Positions 1 to 7,624 of a stretch of DNA of 18,309 nt are shown piece by piece. The stretch spans positions 1-18,309 of the forward strand of contig JAYWFX010000081.1 in assembly GCA_043778575.1 (NCBI GenBank), given 5' to 3'. Numbering within the stretch: the first letter of the stretch is position 1; every line of letters begins with the position of its first letter. Source of the DNA: JAYWFX01 sp043778575 (GTDB taxonomy: Bacteria; Patescibacteriota; JACMRA01). The notes under the pieces are model-generated. The model saw only the letters and a program-made list of their open reading frames with translations, did not search any database and was not told the DNA's origin. A program made the translations under genes and the position numbers.

Positions 1-72
1 ACTCCAGGTGGTTTACACACAGTTCAAAATTCTTTACCTATAAATACAGCTCACACTACTCAAGGATCATAA
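1..72 (+). CDS. 3' end of an unknown gene (partial)
   Basis: Frame 1 is open from the window edge to a TAA at 70-72 and encodes 23 residues ending in NTAHTTQGS, a Ser/Thr-rich hydrophilic tail. The stop overlaps the stop of the convergent glycosyltransferase gene (67-69) by a few bases, a compact tail-to-tail arrangement that recurs elsewhere in this window. The fragment is too short to assign a family, and the frame choice rests only on the neat convergent stop. It may be no gene at all. Confidence 0.3.
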   Translation, partial: TPGGLHTVQNSLPINTAHTTQGS

Positions 73-1122
73 TTTGTTGTTTCTCAACCCGACCAAGAAA
101 ATTACTATAATTATAATAGGCTGTATTGCTACACTAATAACCTTGTAGCCTGTACCAAAATTCATACCCACGTGAGTGCTAGTTAATACTATTAAAATTG
201 TTATCACCAGTATTTGTATTTTTGACATGCCAAGTTTCTGTAGTCTGTGATGCCAATGTGAACTATCCGCTGTAAAAAGCGGTTTTTTATTTAGGAAGCG
301 AATGATAAAAACTAATAAGATATCGAAAACAAACCATCCAACCACAACACTGCTAGTGGCAATTTTAGCCCCTGATAATATAGATAGCACTCCAATCACA
401 AAACCAATTATCTCACTACCTGACTCGCCTAAATACATTTTTGCCTCTGGAAAGTTCTGCCACAAAAAGCTTCCAATACCGCTTGCCCATATCAGTGATA
501 TTACTACAATAAGTGGTTGATTTACTGTAGGGAGTAGTCCAATACTAGCAATGTTTAGTAGCGAAATTACACCAACAGAAACAACCAAGCCGTCATGACC
601 ATCCAAGAATTTTGTAGCCGCAGTACACAGCATAATCCATCCAAAAGCTAGTATCTGGGGTAAAAGACCTATTCTAATGGGTAAAGAGTCAAAAGGGTAG
701 GAGAAAGTTTCTATTTTTAACCCTCCTAGAAACACACTGATACTTATCCCAACAGTGATGTACAACAAAATCCATTTACTTTTTAGTGTATAAATATCAT
801 CAACAATACCCCCAATCAGTAGCACACTCAGACCAACCACTATCCAGAGAATGTGAAATGGGTAAATGAGATTTTGTGCCAAGGTGTTCTGTAATTCTAA
901 ATTATTATTTTTGGCTATCCAGACTATTATTGTGAGTATTGTGCAAATCACACTAAAACCTACTCCGCCCAGCAGAGGAATTGGTTTTGTTTGCAACTTG
1001 TCTGCACGCTCATTTGGATCATCCAATATATTTTTGCTGAATGATAATTTTCTCACAAATTGAGTCAGGACTACACTTCCAAAAAAACTGAAAAAAAGTA
1101 AAAGAAAAAGCAGTGGTATCAT
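67..1122 (-). CDS. WecA/TagO/MraY-type undecaprenyl-phosphate sugar-1-phosphate transferase
   Basis: This family transfers a sugar-1-phosphate from a UDP-sugar to a polyprenyl phosphate in the membrane, the first step of peptidoglycan, teichoic acid or other glycan assembly. The 351-residue product has about ten hydrophobic helices. Family landmarks appear in order: DDPNERADKLQTKPIP followed by GG (34-53), the Mg-binding IVDD (D108-D109), KFLDGHDGL (171-179), YLGESGS (230-236) and HWHHR (289-293), equivalent to the HxHH motif of WecA-like enzymes. Two sites differ from the usual form: Asn before the xxDGxDGL motif is Lys, and Asp of the GDxGS motif is Glu (E233). The HxHH motif favours the WecA/TagO branch over MraY. 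The gene is divergent from the pilin-like pair, with 112 bases between. The sugar substrate cannot be read from sequence. Confidence 0.85.
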   Translation of the reverse strand: MIPLLFLLLFFSFFGSVVLTQFVRKLSFSKNILDDPNERADKLQTKPIPLLGGVGFSVICTILTIIVWIAKNNNLELQNTLAQNLIYPFHILWIVVGLSVLLIGGIVDDIYTLKSKWILLYITVGISISVFLGGLKIETFSYPFDSLPIRIGLLPQILAFGWIMLCTAATKFLDGHDGLVVSVGVISLLNIASIGLLPTVNQPLIVVISLIWASGIGSFLWQNFPEAKMYLGESGSEIIGFVIGVLSILSGAKIATSSVVVGWFVFDILLVFIIRFLNKKPLFTADSSHWHHRLQKLGMSKIQILVITILIVLTSTHVGMNFGTGYKVISVAIQPIIIIVIFLVGLRNNKL

Positions 1123-1234
1123 TTTTGGTTTTCCTATGTTTTAATACACACTGAGTATATAATATATGTTGTTGACTATATAACAAGAGTGAAGTAGTGT
1201 TTAGTCAATATACAAAAACATTTTACAAATTTGC
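1123..1234. promoter_or_regulatory. divergent promoter region with inverted TTGACTA repeat
   Basis: This spacer separates the minus-strand glycosyltransferase from the plus-strand pilin-like genes. TTGACTA (1172-1178) and its inverted copy TAGTCAA (1202-1208) put a TTGACT -35-like box on each strand, facing inward. Very A/T-rich stretches such as TATATAATATAT (1155-1166) offer -10 elements. On the minus strand TTGTTA-16-TATTAT is the best pair. Coordinated control of the two directions is inference. Confidence 0.35.
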
Positions 1235-1744
1235 ATGATCAGGTTTAAACAAATTAAAAATCTAGTAATTTTAGTATCATATCGCATTGCAATAGCTGCA
1301 AGTGTTTTTTTGTTAGTTTTTTCAATCGGTGTACACGCATCAGAATCAGCTCCTGAATCGTGCAAAAGTAAAAATAAAAATATCACGAATCTGTTTGTGG
1401 TTACCCAAAATTATCCTATTATTCCAGCTGATTGTTCCCAAAACAAAGATGGTGGTGCACGAGCCCTTTCACCAGAGATATTGCCAGATATAGCGATAAA
1501 TGCCTATTATTTTTTGGTTAGTTTAGGTTTTACGATGATAGGGCCAGTATTAGCTATTTCTGGTTTCTTATACTACAATGCTGGTATATCTGATAGCGAT
1601 CCCAAGGCAGCACTTTCATTTCTAAAAAACTCTGGAATTGCATTATTATTGCTCATATTTGCATCAGTTATTCCAGCTACACTGACCCAGATATTTAGCA
1701 TAAGCGGGTCACAAAATCTCAATGATTATTTTCAATTCAAGTAG
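1235..1744 (+). CDS. single-module VirB2/TrbC-like pilin-like membrane protein
   Basis: The 169-residue product has a basic N-terminus, a hydrophobic signal segment (about 17-32) and a possible signal peptidase site after VHA (33-35). A hydrophilic stretch with two cysteines (C43, C67) follows. The C-terminal half holds two membrane helices (about 90-113 and 133-152) separated by GISDSDPKAALSFLKNSG. This helix, GFLYY, short acidic/basic loop, Gly-rich helix layout is the same as the repeated module of the next gene and resembles the VirB2/TrbC (T4SS pilin-like) proteins common in CPR genomes. Those pilins build conjugation-type pili or secretion channels. No VirB4, VirB6 or VirD4 partner is in the window, so the role is inferred. 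The next gene starts 27 bases downstream, so the two are probably co-transcribed. No clear ribosome binding site precedes the ATG. Confidence 0.6.
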   Translation: MIRFKQIKNLVILVSYRIAIAASVFLLVFSIGVHASESAPESCKSKNKNITNLFVVTQNYPIIPADCSQNKDGGARALSPEILPDIAINAYYFLVSLGFTMIGPVLAISGFLYYNAGISDSDPKAALSFLKNSGIALLLLIFASVIPATLTQIFSISGSQNLNDYFQFK

Positions 1745-1771
1745 CAAATATAAATCATTAAACGAGGCAAT

Positions 1772-3256
1772 ATGAAATTATTTTTAAAAAAGTTCCGTGA
1801 ATTATTCTTTTCTTCAATGCAGTTCGTGTCATTGCTTGTTGTTGTATATGTCATCAGACTCAGCCCTAGTAGCTTTGCAGCTGATGCTAGTACTGCATTT
1901 CAAATTGTTACATTTCCAGGTGGCACAGGGAAAGGTGATATCGGAGATTTACTCACCGCAATTACAACATTTTTAAGAAACTTAGCATATCCAGCTGCTG
2001 TTTTGGTAATCATGTTTGGAGGTTTCAAATACTATTTAGGTGCTAATGATGAAGGAAAAACCAATGGTATGAAGACTATCCAGGCTGGTATTACTGGGTT
2101 TGTTATTATTCTTATGTCTGACGGGATTAGTCGCCTCATACAAAGTGTCTTTGGCAGTGGTGGAAATGCACCAACGATCAACGCTGATCCTATAGTCAAG
2201 TTCCTCAATGATGTACTACTCAAACAGTTGACTTTACTAGCTGTGGTTGTAGCTACCCTTGCTATGGTTTGGGGAGGGTACAAGGATTTTATGAAGGCTT
2301 TTGAAGAAAAAACAAGCGGTACTGAGGCTGTCAAATATGCTATTTTTGGTTTATGTGTAATATTTCTAGCTGGTTCGTTCGCACAGCTCATTAGCACTGC
2401 ACTCGGAGCTGGAGGTAAACCAGTAAGTATCGAGGTAGGAATCACTAATTTATTTGCTGCTATATCTCCTATATTTACCAGTACAACTGGATTGTTTACT
2501 GGATTGGCAGTTACCTTATCGGTTCTTACAATTGCAAAGGGTGGTTTTGACTATTATTTGAACGGACTGGCTGATTCAAAACAAAAAGGAATCGAGACTA
2601 TCCGTCTTGGGGTCAGTGGATTAGCAATTACTCTCATGTCTGGTTTCATTGCAAATTTGTTATCTCGTTTTTTTGGAAATGGAGGAACTGTAGATAATGT
2701 CAAAGTCATAGCTACAACAGACTTTGGTGGTGCTGCAAAAAATGTTTTAGTTCCTGTTTTAAATAATGGATTCGACTTTTTACTAGCACTCTCATCGGTA
2801 ATGGCTGTTTTGGTAATAGCATATGGTGGATATCAGTATTTTTTGATGTCATTGCCAGATTCAAAAGTCAAAGGCCGAGAGACTATTACAAATGGTGTTA
2901 TCGGTCTGATCACAGTTCTCTTTGCAAAACCAATACAAATCTTGATAAATGGTACTATAAAGTTCACAGGAGGTGCTTCAGATGCTGAAATTAAATTATC
3001 ACTGGATCCAGCGGCAATCACCAATCTTGTAAAAGTGTTACTAGCCAATATTCTCATACCACTTTCTTCTGTTGTTACTGTGTTCTTTTTGGTTCTTGGA
3101 GCATATTATTGGATTACCAGTAACGGCAGCGAAGAACAAGTTAAAAAGGCACGCACATCCATAACAAACGCAATTATTGGTCTGGTTATATTGCTACTGT
3201 GTACTACAATTGTACAGCTTATTATATTCTTTGTGAAGCCAGGGGAGTTTGTATAG
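1772..3256 (+). CDS. five-module tandem VirB2/TrbC-like membrane protein
   Basis: The 494-residue product begins with a basic signal sequence and a likely cleavage near SSFAADA (33-39). It then carries five copies of one two-helix module. Landmarks are GGFKYY (83-88), GGYKDF (168-173), GGFDYY (257-262), GGYQYF (352-357) and GAYYW (443-447). Each is followed by a short charged loop (NDEGKTNGMKT, ADSKQKGIET, PDSKVKGRET, GSEEQVKKAR) and a second helix rich in Gly, Ile and Leu. The period is 85-95 residues, giving about ten helices after the signal. Each module matches the single module of the gene just upstream and the VirB2/TrbC fold pattern, in which two helices flank a cytoplasmic loop. A GAGG four bases before the ATG is the clearest Shine-Dalgarno in the window. 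It could be a covalently linked pilin or a channel scaffold. Function is unknown; the module assignment is by eye. Confidence 0.6.
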   Translation: MKLFLKKFRELFFSSMQFVSLLVVVYVIRLSPSSFAADASTAFQIVTFPGGTGKGDIGDLLTAITTFLRNLAYPAAVLVIMFGGFKYYLGANDEGKTNGMKTIQAGITGFVIILMSDGISRLIQSVFGSGGNAPTINADPIVKFLNDVLLKQLTLLAVVVATLAMVWGGYKDFMKAFEEKTSGTEAVKYAIFGLCVIFLAGSFAQLISTALGAGGKPVSIEVGITNLFAAISPIFTSTTGLFTGLAVTLSVLTIAKGGFDYYLNGLADSKQKGIETIRLGVSGLAITLMSGFIANLLSRFFGNGGTVDNVKVIATTDFGGAAKNVLVPVLNNGFDFLLALSSVMAVLVIAYGGYQYFLMSLPDSKVKGRETITNGVIGLITVLFAKPIQILINGTIKFTGGASDAEIKLSLDPAAITNLVKVLLANILIPLSSVVTVFFLVLGAYYWITSNGSEEQVKKARTSITNAIIGLVILLLCTTIVQLIIFFVKPGEFV

Positions 3257-3302
3257 AATGTTAGATGGTTCTGCAGCTTGATTTTCACACCCTATTTCTT
3301 TG

Positions 3303-4607
3303 TTAATTCCAAGGTAGTAGTTTTTTCATAAACTCTTTTATGCTGTTCGTAGGAGCAGTGCCTGTACTTCGTGATCCGCTATGATTTGATTGATTGTTGC
3401 GTGAATTAAAAGCACTATTAAAAGTATTGTAATTTTTTTCTCCAGTATGAATCAATGTGTGAGATGCTAAAGAAATTGCATTTACAAATGTTGGATCGTC
3501 ATTGTAGTCTGGCACAAACTCAATGTATTTTCGATCAAAAATGTATTTGAACACAGGTTGCTTTAATACTGATTTTGCTACGTCTTCTATACCTGACAAA
3601 GCAGCACCACCACCAATCAAAACACCACCACCAGGGAGTGTGCTATTGCCCATTTTTCTGAGTTCTTTGCTAAGATATAAAAATATTTCCTCCACTCTTG
3701 GTTTTGCAAATTGAATGATATCTTCTTTTTTGAACTGTTCGTTTACTTGTAAATCTGGATTAAATATTTCAACTATATCTACATCTCCATCGAGACTAAA
3801 ATCATCAGATAAATTTAAATGAATTCGTTTTATCTCTTCAGCCATTTCAATATTTGTTTGTAGTCCTACAGCAAGATCTTGGGTAATATGGTCACTTCCA
3901 ATAGGTATAACCCCACTTCCAACAATCTCTTCATTTTCCCAAACAATAAACGAAGTAGAAGCAGAACCTAAATCGATCAATGCCGTTCCTGCTTTTTTTT
4001 GTCTTTGTGTTAAAATAAAATTACTACTAGCCAGTGGTGTAAATACTCTATCAACAATTTCAACTTCGGACTGAGTAATTACCTTGCTAAAATTACGTAG
4101 ATAACTAGATTCACAACTAATAATTAAACTTTTTACTTCGAGTTTAGACCCAACCATTCCTTGTGGATAAAGGATACCAGATTGGTTGTCTACACTAAAA
4201 TTCTTTGGAATAACGTGAATAATTTCACTATTAGTTACTCCAAATGCTTTGTTGAGACTGTCTTGAATAACTCGCTGAATATCATTGTCTGTAATTTCAT
4301 TGTCGCTATTGGATATGATAACAACACCCTCTGAGTTAGTAAAAGTTATACTGGTTCCATTTACACCAACTACACCATCTTTTATTGGTAGTCCGACTAT
4401 ATTCTCTGCCTGATTTATAGTATCAACCAAAGCATCAGTCGCATCAGTCATATTTGTGATAACTCCACGCCTAAAGCCATTGGAACTACGTTCGACAAGA
4501 GCTAGTACCTGAACCTTATTTTGTTCATCTAGGGAATCTTTTACAACTGCCAACTTAATTGAGTTGGAGCCGATATCTATGGCGGTTAGATATGGATCGT
4601 TTTGCAC
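3303..4607 (-). CDS. ftsA: cell division protein FtsA
   Basis: FtsA is an actin-like ATPase that tethers FtsZ filaments to the membrane and recruits the divisome. The 434-residue product shows the actin-fold signatures: phosphate-1 loop AIDIGSNSIKLAV (9-21), phosphate-2 loop ALIDLGSASTSF (209-220) and adenosine motif GVLIGGGAALSGI (328-340). The SHS2/1C region lies between the first two. A low-complexity Asn/Ser/Thr linker (about 390-422) leads to a C-terminal amphipathic helix, IKEFMKKLLPWN, equivalent to the FtsA membrane-targeting sequence. The start is GTG: an in-frame TAA lies five codons upstream and no ATG intervenes. A TACAAT -10-like element sits about 17 bases before the GTG. It is the last gene of the minus-strand block, 46 bases after bS21. 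FtsZ is not in the window. Confidence 0.9.
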   Translation of the reverse strand: MQNDPYLTAIDIGSNSIKLAVVKDSLDEQNKVQVLALVERSSNGFRRGVITNMTDATDALVDTINQAENIVGLPIKDGVVGVNGTSITFTNSEGVVIISNSDNEITDNDIQRVIQDSLNKAFGVTNSEIIHVIPKNFSVDNQSGILYPQGMVGSKLEVKSLIISCESSYLRNFSKVITQSEVEIVDRVFTPLASSNFILTQRQKKAGTALIDLGSASTSFIVWENEEIVGSGVIPIGSDHITQDLAVGLQTNIEMAEEIKRIHLNLSDDFSLDGDVDIVEIFNPDLQVNEQFKKEDIIQFAKPRVEEIFLYLSKELRKMGNSTLPGGGVLIGGGAALSGIEDVAKSVLKQPVFKYIFDRKYIEFVPDYNDDPTFVNAISLASHTLIHTGEKNYNTFNSAFNSRNNQSNHSGSRSTGTAPTNSIKEFMKKLLPWN

Positions 4608-4653
4608 AAATGGATTAAATTATTGTATTTTATTGTTTATAGCTTTAGTATGT

Positions 4654-4866
4654 CTATCTTTTGCTGAGCTTGTCGCTGAAAGTCATAGTATCAAGATACT
4701 TTCTTTTTCTTACAGCTTTAAGATGACGAAACAGCTTATTTGGTTTACTGGTAAAATACTGAGTCTTCCTTTTTCGAGCAACTAAATTGCTTTTTTTTAC
4801 ACGTTTTAGGAAATTACTAACAATTTTTTGTGTTGAGTCCTCTGGTTGTCGCTTAACTAAGATCAT
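4654..4866 (-). CDS. rpsU: small ribosomal subunit protein bS21
   Basis: bS21 binds the 30S platform near the anti-Shine-Dalgarno end of 16S rRNA and helps mRNA engagement. The 70-residue product begins ILVKRQPEDSTQKIVSNFLK, which matches the bS21 pattern of a short strand, an acidic turn and a helix containing FxKRV. A strongly basic C-terminal helix follows, with RKRKTQYF (31-38) in the place of the usual RKREYYE and RHLKAVRKRKYL further on. Length is typical for the family, but the sequence is divergent. It lies 27 bases downstream of a small membrane protein gene and 46 bases upstream of ftsA, all in one direction. Confidence 0.75.
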   Translation of the reverse strand: MILVKRQPEDSTQKIVSNFLKRVKKSNLVARKRKTQYFTSKPNKLFRHLKAVRKRKYLDTMTFSDKLSKR

Positions 4867-4893
4867 AATTGTGGATTTTATTAATGTGATTTA

Positions 4894-5232
4894 TTAATTT
4901 TTAGTTGGTTCAAAATTTGTTAGTAGGATGGTTGTTAGGAGCAAAATTCCACTACCTACCGAGACAGTGAGAAACATAGAATTAGACTTAACTAAATAGG
5001 GGAGTATGTTTAAGATAGTCCCACTACTAAACAATAGTATTAATTCGAGTCGTTGGGAAATAGTAGGGTTCTTTTTATGAGCAGAAAACGCTAGAGCTAA
5101 CACTAATAGCCCTATAAAAAAAAGATAGCCAAAATTATTATTGTTCTGAGAGAAAAACATTGCAGCTGAAACAATACAAATAATAGAACCTATAACTAGA
5201 TTCACGATATTAAATAGTTTACCTGTTAACAT
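4894..5232 (-). CDS. four-helix membrane protein of unknown function
   Basis: The 112-residue product is almost entirely membrane-embedded. Four hydrophobic segments lie at about 8-27, 34-50, 61-79 and 86-104. A basic loop, AHKKNPTISQR, separates helices two and three and suggests that this loop is cytoplasmic. No catalytic motif or signal peptide is visible and I do not recognise the family. It starts 11 bases after the bL19 stop and ends 27 bases before bS21, so it is probably expressed with translation genes. The hydrophobic pattern and codon use look genuine rather than like an ORF shadow, since no other-strand gene occupies this stretch. Confidence 0.7.
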   Translation of the reverse strand: MLTGKLFNIVNLVIGSIICIVSAAMFFSQNNNNFGYLFFIGLLVLALAFSAHKKNPTISQRLELILLFSSGTILNILPYLVKSNSMFLTVSVGSGILLLTTILLTNFEPTKN

Positions 5233-5243
5233 ATTATTTGGGC

Positions 5244-5624
5244 TTAGGCTGTTACTTTTGATTTGACTACTTTACCTCTGACTGATTTTATCGGATCTTT
5301 GAGCTCTTTTAGAAATCGAAGATTAGCTTTTCTTGCCCTCTGAAGTTTGGTTATCACAACTTTATCTATCATTGGTGAATGTATAGGAAATGTCCTTTCA
5401 ACTTTGATTGCAGCTGATGTAACTTTTAAAACAGTAAATGTGGCATCAATATCTGTTTTTTTATGGCGGTTAATGACAATCCCACCGAAAACTTGAATAC
5501 GCTCTCGATTACCTTCTTTGATTTTATAATGAACTTCTACCAGTGACCCTACATGAAACTCTGGAATATCGTTTCTCAGCTGTGAGGTTACAACTGAACT
5601 AATTCGTATTAAATGACTAGACAT
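5244..5624 (-). CDS. rplS: large ribosomal subunit protein bL19
   Basis: bL19 sits at the 30S/50S interface. The 126-residue product from the ATG at 5624 matches the family along its length: QLRNDIPEFHVGSLVEVHYK (about 15-34), GNRERIQVFGGIVI, then FTVLKV, VERTFPIHSPMID, and the basic C-terminal segment RARKANLRFLKEL in the place of RRAKLYYLR. A longer reading frame would begin at a TTG (5666), adding 14 residues that bL19 does not normally have. That TTG lies inside a TTGACG box that reads better as a -35 element, so the ATG is preferred. There is no Shine-Dalgarno. The C-terminal extension GKVVKSKVTA is basic, as is common in ribosomal tails. Confidence 0.9.
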   Translation of the reverse strand: MSSHLIRISSVVTSQLRNDIPEFHVGSLVEVHYKIKEGNRERIQVFGGIVINRHKKTDIDATFTVLKVTSAAIKVERTFPIHSPMIDKVVITKLQRARKANLRFLKELKDPIKSVRGKVVKSKVTA

Positions 5625-5637
5625 ACTGTATGTATCA

Positions 5638-5666
5638 ATAACATAGACATTTTGTGTTTTCGTCAA
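5638..5666 (-). promoter_or_regulatory. rplS: putative promoter of the bL19-bS21-ftsA segment
   Basis: On the minus strand TTGACG (5666-5661) is followed after 17 bases by TGTTAT (5643-5638). Transcription would begin about seven bases before the bL19 ATG, giving a very short leader. It lies in the 74-base gap after the solute-binding protein gene, so the downstream half of the block may have its own promoter. Confidence 0.4.
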
Positions 5667-5698
5667 GGACTCTACATACTGAGCACATTTACGGTGTT

Positions 5699-7609
5699 TT
5701 ATCTTGCAAGCGACCTTTCTACTTTAGTGTGCCACATAGGCAATGTATCATAAATATTTGATGATTTTAGAGGTGTATATGAAAAACCTTTTAGACCTCT
5801 GATTCGTTCTGAGTAGTTTAATTCTATGTTTATTTGTACCAAATTCAAACTAACATTTTCCTGAACAAAAAATTCGATAAGTTGCTTTTTTGAACTCTCA
5901 TCTCTAAAATTAGACTTGATGTAGTTATCTAGATTTTCACTAAACTTTCTTGCTAGTAAAGACTTGTTGTTATTGAGGCTTATTTGATTTATATCTAGTC
6001 CTTTTGATCCATAAACTGTGGATAAATCTTTACTTGATATTGATAGCGGCACTAGTGCTATATTGAACTCGTTATTTACAATCTTATCTTTGTAACTTTG
6101 TGAATTCACTGGCACCAAGTCTGTAGCAATGCCAATATCCAACAAAGCTTTTTGAATATCTGATGTGATTGTTTCGGAATTTGGTTGTGCTAGGAGTACA
6201 AGTTTTATTTGTGTTCCAAGTGCATTTTGAATTAATTCTAGAGAATCCCTCTTGTCATCTTTGTTGAGTGAAAATATTTTTGGATCTAGCCAGCTAACAG
6301 GATCACCATCGCATGCTGGCTGATTAAAATCACTGAGCTGGGTGGGAACAATCTGTCTAGTCTGATCAATGATAGAAATATTTGGATCGCTCAGGGTTCT
6401 GAAGTTTTTTATCAGAGAACAAAAAATATACTTTCTTAGTGTTGGATTCAGTGATACACTTTGATAACCTGGAACTTTTAAGTTGAAGAACAGAGAGTAG
6501 TAAATATTTGTTGGAATTTTGGATTGTGTGAGATTTATCTTTGACCTAACTTCTGAACTTTGAACCAAGTTTGAGGGTAAAATATTCCGAATAAAAATAT
6601 CAATTTTACCAGCTTTTGCTTCAGCTTCGAGGGAGATAGAATTGTTTCCTCCTACATCACCTAGTTTAGTAAACCTTCTAAATATATATTTTTGAATATA
6701 CACATTTTGGTAATTTTGAATGGGATTTTTATCTAGATAAACTGTTTGATAAGTATCTTCTGTATGGCTACGAATAGGATTGTCTCTGAGTGGTTTTTTA
6801 TCATCGTTTGGGTCTACAACTTGACTTGAAGTAAACGTATAAAATCCTGATGTTACCATTGGTTTATTAGATCTAAAGTCGGATAGCAATTTATCTATGC
6901 TTTTACTTTCGTAGTAATCTTTCGATATTGGTGAAAAATTTGCTATATTAATAAGATTTGGATAGCTAATAGTGCTGTTGAGTGCAAACGTCAGATCATT
7001 TATTCTTTCAAAGCTAATTTGATCAAAAGCGTCACTAAACTCAGTGTTTGCACTTTTTTCTTTGAGTCTATCAAAAGTGTACTCAACATCACTGATTGTT
7101 ATTGGTTGACTGTTCGACCATTTGAGATTTTTCTTTAGGTTAAAAACTAGCTTTGTGAAATTCTGAGAACCGTCTCCATCGCTATTTTTCCATTGAGGTG
7201 AGTTTTCTAGTAATACTGGTACTATTGTAGGATTATTATCGTTTTTTTCTGAGAAGCTGGTAGTTTTGACTATGTATAATGGATGGTAAAGCAAACTAGT
7301 CATTCTATTCTCAGCTTCACTGTTTGGTGTGAGCACTGGGTTAAAATGTTTTATATCTTCATTTAGTACCGCTTCACGAATTTCTCCACCATTTATTGCA
7401 ATCTCTTTTGTAAACGCAATATATAATCCCCAGCTGAAAAAAGCTATAGATACTAATAGACAAGTAGAAATCAAACATATAGCGATCTGGATCTGCTTTT
7501 TTGAATTGATTACAGAAACAAAGAGAAGATGGGGTCGACTGAATATTTTCCAGTTGTATCTCAATGACTTTTTGAGTTGTTCGTCATTCAAAAAATCATA
7601 ATTTGCCAT
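5699..7609 (-). CDS. membrane-anchored ABC-type family 5 (oligopeptide-like) solute-binding protein
   Basis: Family 5 binding proteins capture peptides or other ligands outside the cell and deliver them to an ABC importer. The 636-residue product has a cytoplasmic-looking N-terminus of about 38 residues with several Lys/Arg, one membrane helix (about 39-66) and then an extracellular domain. Family signatures are INGGEIREAV (72-81), the LLYHPLYI element (106-113) and LVFNLKKNLKWSNSQPITI followed by SDVEYTFDRL, which is the usual FxLRxGVKWSDGxP...DVVYTxxR motif. There is no lipobox, so it appears to be anchored by an uncleaved helix. No permease or ATPase gene is in the window. SecG lies 15 bases upstream in the same direction. 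The ligand is unknown. Confidence 0.85.
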   Translation of the reverse strand: MANYDFLNDEQLKKSLRYNWKIFSRPHLLFVSVINSKKQIQIAICLISTCLLVSIAFFSWGLYIAFTKEIAINGGEIREAVLNEDIKHFNPVLTPNSEAENRMTSLLYHPLYIVKTTSFSEKNDNNPTIVPVLLENSPQWKNSDGDGSQNFTKLVFNLKKNLKWSNSQPITISDVEYTFDRLKEKSANTEFSDAFDQISFERINDLTFALNSTISYPNLINIANFSPISKDYYESKSIDKLLSDFRSNKPMVTSGFYTFTSSQVVDPNDDKKPLRDNPIRSHTEDTYQTVYLDKNPIQNYQNVYIQKYIFRRFTKLGDVGGNNSISLEAEAKAGKIDIFIRNILPSNLVQSSEVRSKINLTQSKIPTNIYYSLFFNLKVPGYQSVSLNPTLRKYIFCSLIKNFRTLSDPNISIIDQTRQIVPTQLSDFNQPACDGDPVSWLDPKIFSLNKDDKRDSLELIQNALGTQIKLVLLAQPNSETITSDIQKALLDIGIATDLVPVNSQSYKDKIVNNEFNIALVPLSISSKDLSTVYGSKGLDINQISLNNNKSLLARKFSENLDNYIKSNFRDESSKKQLIEFFVQENVSLNLVQINIELNYSERIRGLKGFSYTPLKSSNIYDTLPMWHTKVERSLAR

Positions 7610-7624
7610 AAACTAGGACAGAAA

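Noticed and set aside
302..520. 72-codon plus-strand frame in the glycosyltransferase gene
   Set aside because: It is antisense to conserved catalytic motifs of the real gene.
2032..2445. 137-codon minus-strand frame inside the five-module gene
   Set aside because: It is antisense to a clear repeat-containing coding region and its translation lacks domain character; a shadow of biased codons.
3257..3302. Terminator between the pilin-like operon and ftsA
   Set aside because: I found no convincing stem or T-tract in these 46 bases.
4687..4700. AGTATC-AA-GATACT hairpin followed by a T-rich run
   Set aside because: It lies within the bS21 coding region and the T-run is on the wrong side for the minus-strand transcript; probably chance.
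5699..7609. Lipoprotein signal in the solute-binding protein (C50 after LIST)
   Set aside because: Thr at the position before Cys, and its location deep in the N-terminal region after a charged arm, do not fit a lipobox.
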